A DNA stretch of 22,918 nt from Priapulus caudatus (taxonomy: Eukaryota > Priapulida > Priapulimorpha > Priapulimorphida > Priapulidae), in assembly GCF_000485595.1 (NCBI RefSeq), contig NW_014578244.1:64559-87476 (forward strand). Direction: 5' to 3'. Positions 8,362 through 16,010 of this stretch are shown piece by piece. The translations under genes were made by a program, and so were the position numbers. Position 1 is the first letter of the stretch; every line of letters begins with the position of its first letter. The notes under the pieces were generated by a model that had not been told where the DNA came from, searched no databases, and saw only the letters and a program-made list of their open reading frames with translations.

Positions 8362-8408
8362 TCCTCGTTAGTCGGTTAGTATGATCACTGGTGCACCAAT
8401 GCGAGACC
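8362..8408 (+). pseudogene. tRNA-Asp-like 5' half, degenerate
   Basis: TCCTCGTTAGT matches the conserved 5' end of animal tRNA-Asp. After a loss of about five bases in the D-loop region, GGTTAGTAT follows as in that tRNA. GAGACC occurs about where the anticodon stem ends. The anticodon arm and T arm do not match and no B box follows, so this is not a functional tRNA. It may be a decayed pseudogene or the head of a tRNA-derived SINE. Confidence 0.3.
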
Positions 8409-8555
8409 ATCTGCCACTACTCTTCGACAAATCGTAATCTCACGTATGATTAATAGGCAAAATGAGCTGATCTAAAAAGCGACGTAAAAAGACATTGACT
8501 CGCATAGAGTACGTGAAAATCGCCGTGTTCAAAGACACATATCACGGCGACACAC

Positions 8556-8770
8556 GCAGGCACGCACGCAGCGCAACAGCAACGCACACACCAGACACAC
8601 GAACGCACACACACACACACACACACAACACACCACACGCACACACGCACGCGACGCGGGCACACACCGCACGCACGCACACACAGACACACACACACGA
8701 CACACACACACACACGCCAGGCCACACACCACACACACGACACACTCACACATCACACACACACGTACGA
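8556..8770. repeat. (AC)n / CACG microsatellite
   Basis: CACACA runs mix with CACGCACG and CGACACAC words. It is the complement type of the GT/GTGCG arrays elsewhere. Open frames on both strands are artefacts. Confidence 0.93.
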
Positions 8771-9069
8771 CAGTTAACCGTGTGCGTGGCCAGCTGCACC
8801 GCCCAGACCTGGCACAACATATATGTTGTATCGCCCGCCCGCCAGCCCGGGATTGTTTGGTGAAACAAGCAGCCAACTCAACAAGAACCAGACGATGCAC
8901 CGCTGCTGGAGATACGAACGTCATAACACGACGCGCTAGCAGCCGTATTTGCCGAGTTTATTTCCAGGCCGTAAATCGTAGACGTAAATTGGTCGATCCG
9001 TCGCTAGTGCCAATATAACAACCTCTGATTCGCGTTTCGTGATTTCTGCTTGACGGGGATACGTACGGA
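8771..9069. other. Unique spacer with 16-bp palindrome
   Basis: Ordinary-complexity sequence. ACAACATATATGTTGT at 8814-8829 is a perfect palindrome. A 78-codon frame crosses the block without a recognisable motif. No gene called. Confidence 0.5.
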
Positions 9070-9443
9070 GGAGAGATATTAGGAGAGAGGGGAGGAAAGA
9101 GAGAGAGAGACAGAGAGAGAGCAAAGAGAGAGCGAGAGAGAGCGAGCGAGCAGAGAAAGACAGATAGAGAGGGAGAGCAAGAGAGGGAGAGCAAGAGAGA
9201 GCGTGATCAGAGAGAGAGAGAGAGAGAGCGGAGGAAGAAGGAAGCGAAGCGAGAGAGAGACAGATAGAGAGGGAGAGCGAGAGAGGGAGAGCAAGAGAGA
9301 GCGTGGAGTAGAGAAGAGAAAGTGAGAGAGAGAGAGAGAGATGAGAGCAAGAGAGCGAGAGAGAGAGAGAAGAAAAAGAGAAAGAGAGAGGAGAGAGAGA
9401 GAGAGAAAGAGAAGTGAGAGAGAGAGAGAGAAGTGAGAGAGAA
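9070..9443 (+). repeat. (GA)n tract with higher-order duplication
   Basis: GAGA with GCGAGC and GCAAGA interruptions. A 48-bp stretch at 9158-9205 recurs at 9258-9305 with one substitution, so the tract has grown by a 100-bp segmental duplication as well as dinucleotide slippage. Confidence 0.93.
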
Positions 9444-9480
9444 ACCCGCAAGCCATTGCTTCTTGTTTGTCTCCTACTCG

Positions 9481-9974
9481 TTTGAATGTCTCCCCTTCGT
9501 TTGAATGCTTCCTTCGTTTGAAAATGTCCCTCCCTTCGTTGAATGTCTGCGCCCTTCGTTTGAAATGTCTCGCCTTCGTTTGAATGTCTCCGCCCTCGTT
9601 TGAATTTCTTCTCCCGTCGTTTAAACATGTGCTCTCCTTCGTTTGAATGTCTTCCCTCGTTGAATGTTCTCTCCTCGTTTGAATGTCTCCCCTCGTTTGA
9701 ATGTCTTCCCTCGCCGTATGAATGTCTGCTCGCCTCGTTTGAAATGTCTCCGCCTTCGTTTGAATGTCTCCCCTCGTTTGAATGTCTTTCCCTCGTCTGA
9801 ATGTCTCTCCTCGTTGTGAATTCTCCCCCATTGTTTTGAAAGTGTCTTCCCCTCGGTTTGAATGTCTCGCACCCTCGTTTGAATGTCTCCCACTTCGTTT
9901 TGAATGTCTTCCCCTGTTTTGAGCATTCTCCTTCCGTTTGAAAATGTCCCGCCGGGCCTCGTTTGAATGTCGGC
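9481..9974. repeat. Minisatellite, 18-bp consensus, about 25 copies
   Basis: The consensus unit is TTTGAATGTCTCCCCTCG. About 25 consecutive copies range from 17 to 25 bp because of indels in the pyrimidine half, while the TTTGAATGTC half is well kept. The unit is a multiple of three without a stop in several frames. The + strand gives a Phe-Glu-Cys-Leu-Pro-Ser hexapeptide repeat, and all three - strand frames stay open. Indels switch frame repeatedly, which argues against a protein. There is no separate repeat/spacer structure, so it is not a CRISPR array. Confidence 0.95.
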
Positions 9975-10053
9975 GCATGACTGCTAGCGTGGTTTTAGTG
10001 GCGCAGGTCGTGATGACCTGTCCTCGCTTTTTAACAATGATCGTCGCGCAAGT

Positions 10054-10504
10054 AGAGAGAGAGAGATAAATAGATAGAGAAGAAAGAAGGCGAGAGAAGA
10101 GAGAGAGAGATATAGAGAGCGAGAGAGAAGAAGAGCGCGAGAGTTGAGAGAGATAGAGAGCGAAAAGAGAGGGCGAAGAGAGGAGAGATGGCGAGAGAAG
10201 GGGACAGAGGGGAGAGAGGGAGAGATGGAGAGGAGGGGGAGAGCGAGGGAGCAGAGCCCAGAGGAGAGGGGAGAGTGATGAGGAATAGAGAGGGGGGGAG
10301 AGACAGGGGAAAGGGGGAGAGAGAGAAAGAGAGAATGAGAGAGAGAGAGAGAGAGAGAAGAGAGAGAGAGATAGAGTGAGAAGAAAGAAAGAGAGGAGGA
10401 GAGAGAGAGACGAGAGACGAGATAAGAGGTGAGAGAGAGAAGAGGAGAAGAGAGAGAGAGAGAGAGAGAGAGATAAGAGATAGAGAAGACAGAGAGGAGG
10501 AGAG
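10054..10504 (+). repeat. (GA)n / GGA purine tract
   Basis: Near-continuous purine on the + strand, richest in GGGGAGAG around 10240-10310. It forms the left part of the first composite satellite module. Confidence 0.93.
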
Positions 10505-10511
10505 GGTGAGC

Positions 10512-10671
10512 CGAAGAACAGTTTTCGTCGTGTCGTTTTATGTAGGTGTCGTTGTTTTCACTGTCATAGATCGTAACGTGCGCGCGCTCAGTCACGTGTC
10601 GTGGTTTGCATGGTTAATAGCTCGTAGCGTGCGCCCGTTACGTGTATCGTTTCATATCATAGCTCGTCGTG
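10512..10671 (+). repeat. 43-bp-unit satellite, copy block 1 (truncated by gap)
   Basis: About 3 units related to those at 13163-13508. They share the words TTTCGTCGTGTCGTTT, CATAGCTCGTARCGTGCG and CCCGTTACGTGT in the same order. It stops at an assembly gap, so the true length is unknown. Small insertions relative to block 2 make the unit slightly longer. Confidence 0.85.
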
Positions 10672-10696
10672 NNNNNNNNNNNNNNNNNNNNNNNNN
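10672..10696. other. Assembly gap, 25 N
   Basis: 25 unknown bases break a tandem satellite. The fixed, small size is more likely a placeholder than a measured length. Sequence on either side should not be assumed contiguous. Confidence 0.98.
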
Positions 10697-10877
10697 GGAC
10701 GGCGACAACTAGACATCACATCAGCACACGCTGCGAATGCAAACGTGTCTCGGCGACTATAAGTTTCATGAAATCTGATTGAAAGGAAACAAAAGCAAAT
10801 CGGTTGAACTTGGCAGCACGTGTGCCCTCGAATGTAGTTTACGATAGGCTACGGAAAGAAAAGCACTTCGTCGCCAT
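10697..10877. other. Unique sequence right of the gap
   Basis: Ordinary-complexity sequence leading into the module core. It does not clearly match the triplicated segment that holds this position in the second module, so the two modules differ here or the gap hides the difference. Confidence 0.5.
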
Positions 10878-11057
10878 GCTATGCTGCGACGAGAGCACTT
10901 CATCTGCGTAGGCGTGGCCCTGGGGCGTGTTTGTTCGGTTGGAGAATGCGGGACAACCAACTCCGCGCGGTGTGCTGCGGCGAGCAGTTGAAGGTTTGAT
11001 GAGCAGCGGTCACGGTGTGATTGATCTCGTCACCCCCGTATTGGTCGAGTTCGGGCG
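10878..11057 (+). repeat. Composite-module core, copy 1
   Basis: It aligns with 13924-14052. Shared landmarks in order are TATGCT..CGACGA, CCTGGGG(C)GTGTTTG, GGACAACCAACTC, CGAGCAGTTGAAGGT, GCAGCGGTCAC and TTCGGGCG. Copy 1 is longer through small insertions. In both copies a GCGTGCGTGG array follows. Confidence 0.85.
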
Positions 11058-11097
11058 CAGAGAAGATGGAGCGGGAAAGTAGTGTGCGTGGCGGACT

Positions 11098-11565
11098 GGT
11101 GTGTTCTGTGCGTGCGTGGGAGGGGTCGTAGCGGGCGGGCGCGTGCATGTGGCGTGCGTGTGTTCGTCTGCTCTGTTGGCAGTGCGTGCCGGTGGGGTGG
11201 CGTGCGTAGCGTGGCGGGCAGTGCGTGGCGTGCGTAGGGCGTGCGCGGCGGGCGTGCGTGGCGCGGCGCGGGCGTGCGTGCGTGCGTTGCGTGGCGGTGC
11301 GTTGCGGCGTAGCGTGCGTGGCGTAGCATGCGTGCGTGGCGTTCGCGTGGCGTGGCGTGCGTGCCAGTGGCGGTGCGTGGCGGTGCGTGCGTGCGTGCGT
11401 GCGTGGCGTCCGGTGCGGTGCGTTGCGTGCGTGGCGTGCAGTGCGTGCGTTGCGCGACGGGACGTGCGTTAGCGTGCGTTGCGTTGGCCGGTGCGTGCGG
11501 TGTGTGCGTGCGTGTGCGTGCGTGCTGTTGCGTTGCGTTGGCGTGGCGGGCGTGCGTAAGCATGG
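11098..11565. repeat. GCGTGCGTGG array, copy 1
   Basis: Dense GTGCGTGCG/GCGTGGCG words. G and C are far above the window average and nearly every repeat carries CpG. Ala/Cys/Val/Arg frames on + and Thr/His/Arg frames on - are artefacts. Confidence 0.93.
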
Positions 11566-11790
11566 CAAGATGAGAGCGAGGGAACGTTGGACCGAAGCGG
11601 GGTGGGGAGGAGGGAGAGTGACGATATTTCGCGCGATACTGCGAGCGCTGATTCTATTGCAAATAGTCGCATCGACGACAACGCCGTTAGCGAGTGATTC
11701 GATCTCTAAGTAGTATAATGCGCATGTTGGGTTTGTGAACGGGAAAAGCAATCACGGAAGAGAGCGAATTGGGGCCGATAGTGGCGATAG
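11566..11790. other. Unique spacer after array copy 1
   Basis: Mixed sequence separating the GCGTG array from the next GA tract. No gene or RNA feature is evident. Confidence 0.5.
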
Positions 11791-11793
11791 ACT

Positions 11794-11833
<40 letters not shown>

Positions 11834-12180
11834 CGAGAGAGAGAGAGCTAGGGAGTGAGTAGGACCACCAGTGAAAGAGGAGAGGAGTAAGAGGGGGGAA
11901 CAGAGCGGGGGGAACAGGAAGGGAAAGAGGGGAAAATAGAGCGAGTGAGTAAGAAGGAGAGAGAGAGAGAGCTAGAGAGATTAAAAAATAGCGCGAGAGA
12001 GAGAGAGCTAGAGAGATTAAAAAATAGCGCGAGAGAGAGAACGCGCGCGAAAAAGAGAGAGAAAAATAAAGACGGGAGAGAGGGATACAGAAAGATAGAA
12101 AGATATATATAGAGAGAGACAGACAGGGAGAGAGAGAAAGAGAGGAAGAGAGAGAGAGCAAAAAAGAGGGTAGGAGGGAA
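11791..12180 (+). repeat. (GA)n tract with 36-bp tandem duplication
   Basis: GA-rich, with a pure GA run at about 11796-11827. A unit containing GCTAGAGAGATTAAAAAATA occurs at 11971 and again at 12007, an exact 36-bp tandem duplication. Confidence 0.92.
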
Positions 12181-12210
12181 TCACGAAGACAGAATATAGA
12201 AATAGGCGAA

Positions 12211-12249
12211 TGCGTGCGAGCGTGCGTGCGTGCGTGCGTGCGTGCGTGC
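12211..12249. repeat. (GTGC)n short array
   Basis: About eight clean GTGC units between the GA tract and the MITE-like element. Confidence 0.92.
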
Positions 12250-12368
12250 ACTGTAATAAGAAAGCTAAGGAAACAAAGTTGGAGAGATGCGGTAGCAGCA
12301 AACGAACCCGATCCGAACAGCCAAGCAGCCACTGTGTTCGTGCGTGTTTATGAACGCGGGCTGAGAAA

Positions 12369-12680
12369 CCACAGACACTTGGAGCGTTTCAACAAAATAT
12401 CATGCTAAATAAATACGAAATCTATTTACTACCAAAGTCTTAATGTTTCTCTACTCTCTTTCGCCTAATTTTGCCGACAATTTCCTGTAAATGCCGTGCA
12501 AATGCTATTCTGCAACACACATGTACACCGCACGCACGCTGCTGCACACAGACATATATATATATATATATATTGTGTCCGTGTGAGAAGAGAGTAGAGA
12601 AACATCAAGACTTTGGTAGTAAATAGATTTCGTATTTATTTAGCATATATATTTTATTGAAACGCTCCAAGAGTCTGTGG
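12369..12680. mobile_element. MITE-like element with 92-bp terminal inverted repeats
   Basis: Bases 12369-12460 and the reverse complement of 12589-12680 match almost throughout. The shared order is CCACAGA, TTGGAGCGTTTCAA, AAAATAT, GCTAAATAAATACGAAATC, TATTTACTACCAAAGTCTT and TTTCTCTACTCTCTT. A 128-bp non-coding centre includes a TA run (about 12553-12573). AGAAA flanks both ends (before CCACAG and after CTGTGG), a possible 5-bp target-site duplication, or 6 bp as GAGAAA if the terminal G is shared. No transposase is encoded, so it is non-autonomous. Superfamily unassigned. Confidence 0.85.
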
Positions 12681-13140
12681 AGAAAACGGACGAACTTCAG
12701 AGATACAGCGAGAATGACCGGCAAACGACATTGAGAAGCTAACGCCGTGCTTCGATAAAACAAAAGTTTTGAAAGAAAAAAAGTGTGAATGAAAAAAAGT
12801 GTAATCCAAAAAAGATTTCGTGAAGATAATCAGGCGCTAAAAATGACAAAATATAAATGACAAAAAATGCACGCCAATCTCAACTCGTAATCATACAAAT
12901 CTTATCACATCCAATATTATACGTCTATTGAAGTGCGCGCGCGTGTGTCGTTGTTGAGATTACTGATTAATTAAAAAATTACGAATATGCAAATTGCCTT
13001 AATATGCAAATGCGCATTTTAGAGACGCTGGGAAATAATAATCGTGAGGCAAAATAATTTTTCACCATCACGTTTTTTGTGGTCATCTGCCAGCAGCTAA
13101 GCAAGAGAGACAGAGAGAGAGAGGGGGTGAGCGAGACAGT
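12681..13140. other. AT-rich unique spacer, no gene seen
   Basis: Unique AT-rich sequence. AATCTCAAC and GTTGAGATT form a 9-bp inverted pair about 75 bp apart (near 12873 and 12953). A short GA run at about 13105-13125 precedes the second satellite block. Confidence 0.5.
12987..13011 (+). promoter_or_regulatory. Paired POU octamer motifs
   Basis: ATGCAAAT occurs at 12987-12994 and again at 13004-13011, each preceded by AAT or GAAT. The second overlaps a 12-bp palindrome, AAATGCGCATTT (13008-13019). ATGCAAAT is the canonical octamer of POU-domain factors. With no gene nearby, function is inference. Confidence 0.25.
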
Positions 13141-13162
13141 TTCGTCGTGTCGTTTATTAGGT

Positions 13163-13508
13163 GTCGTTGTTTCATGTCATAGCTCGTAACGTGCGCCCGT
13201 CACGTGTCGTGGTTTCATGGTATAGCTCGTAGCGTGCGCCCGTTACGTGTAGTCGTTTCATATCATAGCTCGTAGCGTGCGCCCGTTACGCGTCATCGTC
13301 ACATATGTTTAAGATGTTGGCGTCTTACCGTTACGTGTCATCGTGTCATGCCGTATATCGTACCACGCCCCTCGTTACGTTACAGCGTGTTATTCTTTAA
13401 ATCGTAACGTGACCCCGTTACGTTACAACGCATCATGCCGTAGATTGTAGCGTGCTCCGTTACGTCACAATGTATCATGCTTTAGCCCGTTTCACATTGC
13501 ACGCAAGC
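13163..13508 (+). repeat. 43-bp-unit satellite, copy block 2, 8 units
   Basis: Unit lengths in order are 43, 43, 43, 45, 44, 43, 42 and about 43 bp. Each unit ends with a (C)CGTTACGT-type word and carries CATAGCTCGTARCGTGCG in its middle. The first three units are nearly identical. From the fourth unit on they diverge progressively but keep the period. The units abut, without spacers. Confidence 0.9.
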
Positions 13509-13537
13509 GCATATAATGCATCGCTCGCAACACAACA

Positions 13538-13905
13538 CGCGCGTCTTTCTTCTTACAGCACCGTCTCTCTCGCGACGGACGCGCTATAGCTAGCCGTACC
13601 GCATCACGTCGTCTTCACGCATTGCAACGTACGGCCCACTAAAAACCCTGGACGCTGCCTCAGATAACAACGACAACAAGGCATCCTTCCCTCGTGAGCT
13701 CACATCACGTGACACGTCGGCATCGTCTGCGTATTTTTTTTATTACAGCACCGTCTCTCTCGCGACGGACGCGCTATAGCTAGCATATCGCATCACGTCG
13801 TCTTCGCGCATTGCCACGGCTCTCAAAGCTTCAACAGCTGCCTCAGATAACAACAACAAGGCGGCGACTTTTGCTTACAGCACCGTCCCTCTCGTGCCGG
13901 ACGCG
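13538..13905 (+). repeat. Triplicated segment with splice-acceptor-like starts
   Basis: Three diverged copies begin with a pyrimidine-rich stretch then TTACAG (13553, 13743, 13875), followed by CACCGTCTCTCTCGCGACGG or a variant, GACGCGCTATAGCTAGC and a CGCATCACGTCGTCTTC stretch. Copies 1 and 2 also share GCTGCCTCAGATAACAAC. Spacing is 190 and 132 bp. Each copy is open for 22-33 codons after the AG in the frame starting CAC, but the three peptides diverge and stop differently. Exon origin is possible but unproven. Confidence 0.8.
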
Positions 13906-13923
13906 CTAGCATATCGCATCGCA

Positions 13924-14052
13924 TCTATGCTCGACGACACTCTCCGTAGCGGGCCTGGGGTGTTTGTCGCTGGAGATCGGACAACCAACTCCCGCGCGTG
14001 TCCGCGCGAGCAGTTGAAGGTGATGCAGCGGTCACGCACTACTGTCGATTCG
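13924..14052 (+). repeat. Composite-module core, copy 2
   Basis: Counterpart of 10878-11057 with the same ordered landmarks, including GGACAACCAACTC and GAGCAGTTGAAGGT. It follows directly on the third copy of the triplicated segment, so the core may be derived from that segment's 3' end. Confidence 0.85.
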
Positions 14053-14338
14053 GGCGTGCGTGCGTGGCGTGTGTTCGTGCGTGCGTGGGGGAGGCGTAGC
14101 GGGCGCGCGTGCGTGCGTGCGTGCCTGCGTGCGTGGCGTGCGTGCGTGGCGTGCGTGCGTGGCGGGCGTGCACGCGTGGCGTGTGTTCGTGCGTGCGTGG
14201 GGGCGTGGCGGCCGCGCGTGCGTGCGTGGCGTGTGTTCTTGCGTGCGTGGGGAAGGCGTGGCGGGCGCGCGTGTGTGTGTGGGTGCATGCGTGCGTGGCG
14301 TGCGTGCGTGCGTGCGTGCGGGAGCGCGTGTGTGCGTG
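14053..14338. repeat. GCGTGCGTGG array, copy 2
   Basis: Same words as copy 1. A longer internal period is visible as a phrase (GTGCGTGGCGTGTGTTCGTG or close variants) near 14053, 14173 and 14218, so the array has higher-order structure. It ends at a single N. Confidence 0.93.
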
Positions 14339-14339
14339 N
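14339..14339. other. Single N at array/GA junction
   Basis: One unresolved base lies exactly between the GCGTG array and a GA run. Some scaffolders insert one n where two contigs were expected to overlap but did not. The join may be artificial. Confidence 0.9.
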
Positions 14340-14370
14340 AGAGAGAGAGAGAGAGAGAGAAAGAGAGAGC
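14340..14370 (+). repeat. (GA)n short run
   Basis: About 30 bp of GA immediately after the N. It holds the place the long GA tract has after array copy 1. Confidence 0.93.
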
Positions 14371-14609
14371 GGTACCCGCCTCACATCGCTCGCTTTCTGC
14401 GATATATTGAATTTCAACGAAGAGTTATAGGAATCTATGAGAACGTGTTAAGGAAGGTCCGCCTATGTAGCTAGCCGCAGACATCGACTAGGATGCGATG
14501 TTCACATTGACCTGGCCTGACGTAGGCCTGCGTCGCGTGAAATGGAATTATAACGTGTTTTGTCGTCGTGGGGCGAAATTAGATAACATCTCGCGTGTAT
14601 ATGACGATG
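14371..14609. other. Unique spacer
   Basis: Ordinary-complexity sequence with no recognisable gene, splice pair or RNA. Confidence 0.5.
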
Positions 14610-14610
14610 A

Positions 14611-14662
14611 ATGACGGAGTGACGGACGGAGTGACGGGCGGGGTGACGGACGGAGGGAGTGA
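14611..14662. repeat. GTGACGGACGGA minisatellite
   Basis: Four to five imperfect copies of a 12-bp unit, GTGACGGACGGA, with G-for-A changes in the middle copy. Confidence 0.85.
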
Positions 14663-14667
14663 TTTAA

Positions 14668-14836
14668 AACAATATGTATATTATATACATATATACGTGA
14701 TTATATATGTACATATATTTTGCATCAATATATATATATATAGAGATATACATATAATATACATATAATAGTATATATTAATATTATATTATATATATAT
14801 ATATAATATACTATATAGTTATATATATACTAGTAT
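14668..14836. repeat. AT-rich, TATA/palindrome-rich block
   Basis: Almost pure A/T, made of overlapping TATATA, ATATACATATA and TTATATAA words. Many are self-complementary, so cruciform extrusion is possible. Confidence 0.85.
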
Positions 14837-14884
14837 GAATACACTGTATCTTGTAATGCAAATCCGACAGCTTGGATAATCGCT

Positions 14885-15172
14885 AATCGCTTGCTTGCCT
14901 GCATGCTGTTCGACATGCATCGCTAGCGTAGCTAGATGACCCAGCTGTTGTCTGATTGCTGGCTTCCTTCCCATCTCAGGCCTAGCCAGCCTGCCAAGCG
15001 ATATGTCTGAATGTTTGACTCGTCGTTCACAGACGTACCACTGTTTCTCTGGCGTCCGCACTAGCCCTGCCCTTGCCTGCTTGCTCGCCTGTCAATTATG
15101 TCTTGTAAGCCATGCAATCCGGCAAAGCCTGCCTGCCTGCCTGCCTGCCGCCATGGCCTGCCTGGCCTGCGC
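14885..15172. repeat. Degenerate TGCC/GCCT repeat
   Basis: GCTTGCCTGC words appear from about 14890. There is a unique interval around 15000-15055, then a clean GCCTGCCT run at 15128-15150. Same family as 955-1322. Confidence 0.7.
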
Positions 15173-15184
15173 GCCGTCGTGTTG

Positions 15185-15600
15185 TAGTAGGCGGAAGCAG
15201 GCAGTCAGCCACCACCACCACAGCATCAGCAGCACCGACGAGGAACTCTACTGTTATGTATATTGATATTGCCCACCACCATCCAGCAGGCTACGGCAAG
15301 CAAATGCAGCAGGCAGCAGCAGTATACAGCACCCACTCAGTCAGCACATCTCACCACCACCCACCACCCACCACCAGCAGCATCATCACCACCACCACCC
15401 ACCACGAGCAGCAGCAGCAGCAGCACCGAAAGCACCACCAGCACCAACCACCACCTCACCACTAAGTGGCAGCACAAGCCACCAACCAGCCACACCACCA
15501 ATACGATCCACCAACCACCAGCAGCACAGGCACCACCGCCACCACCACCATCACGAAACCGGCCACGCGCAGGGATTACAGCAGCAGCAGCAGCAGCAGA
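15185..15600. repeat. (CAC)n / (CAG)n trinucleotide tract
   Basis: CACCACCACC and CAGCAGCAG alternate throughout, including CAG runs near 15410-15423 and 15580-15600. The frames read His/Thr/Gln/Pro on + and Val/Trp/Gly on -. Polyglutamine/polyhistidine proteins exist in animals, but all three + frames are similarly open and none has flanking unique coding sequence. Confidence 0.85.
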
Positions 15601-16010
15601 CACAGGCTACATCAGCCGCGTGACAGGAAATCGAGAGCCGTATTAGTGTCGCTATAGCAAAATCAATGAGCGACACTACTTGGCGTGCGTCCGACCGACG
15701 TCGTCACGGATTGTCCGTATTGAAACGAAAGACACCGGACGTCGACCACCATCGCCGCCCCGCCGACGAACGAACACCGGACGACGACGACGACGCGACG
15801 CGCGTCGATGCGGCAGTCGTCCGCTCACCACCGGCCGACTCCCCGCCACCGCCGAAAATGTGTTTCGAAAAACGCAATGCAATCATAGGCGTATAATTTG
15901 TAGGCCCGCTGAAAATGGTCTCGCGGGGTGTAATGGAATTTTCGGCTTTTTAGTTTTTCCATTTATTTATTCCGGTCCAAGTTTTCGCGCGTCGCTCTCG
16001 GTGCCGATGC
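15601..16010. other. CpG-rich unique segment, no gene assigned
   Basis: Many CGAC/CGCC words, with a GACGACGAC run at about 15781-15800. Overlapping frames on both strands (15666-15896 +, 15676-15882 -, 15680-16180 +) are open because the sequence is GC-rich. None shows a known motif. A CpG-island-like promoter is one possible reading. Confidence 0.4.

Noticed and set aside
9079-9978. Minus-strand open frame of about 300 codons with RGDIQT/EGRHSN/GETFKR hexapeptides
   Set aside because: All three frames of the 18-bp unit are stop-free on this strand and the frame keeps switching through indels. The rest of the frame is in the GA tract. It is a minisatellite product, not a gene.
10900-11751. 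Minus-strand frame of 283 codons rich in Thr/His/Arg/Ala
   Set aside because: It covers the GCGTG array. The opposite strand and other frames are also open, as expected of that repeat.
13163-13508. CRISPR-like array
   Set aside because: The 43-bp units abut with no unique spacers, divergence is gradual, and the context is eukaryotic satellite.
15112-15646. Polyglutamine/polyhistidine protein exon
   Set aside because: Several frames are equally open through CAC/CAG repeats, and flanking sequence gives no conserved coding region or splice pair.
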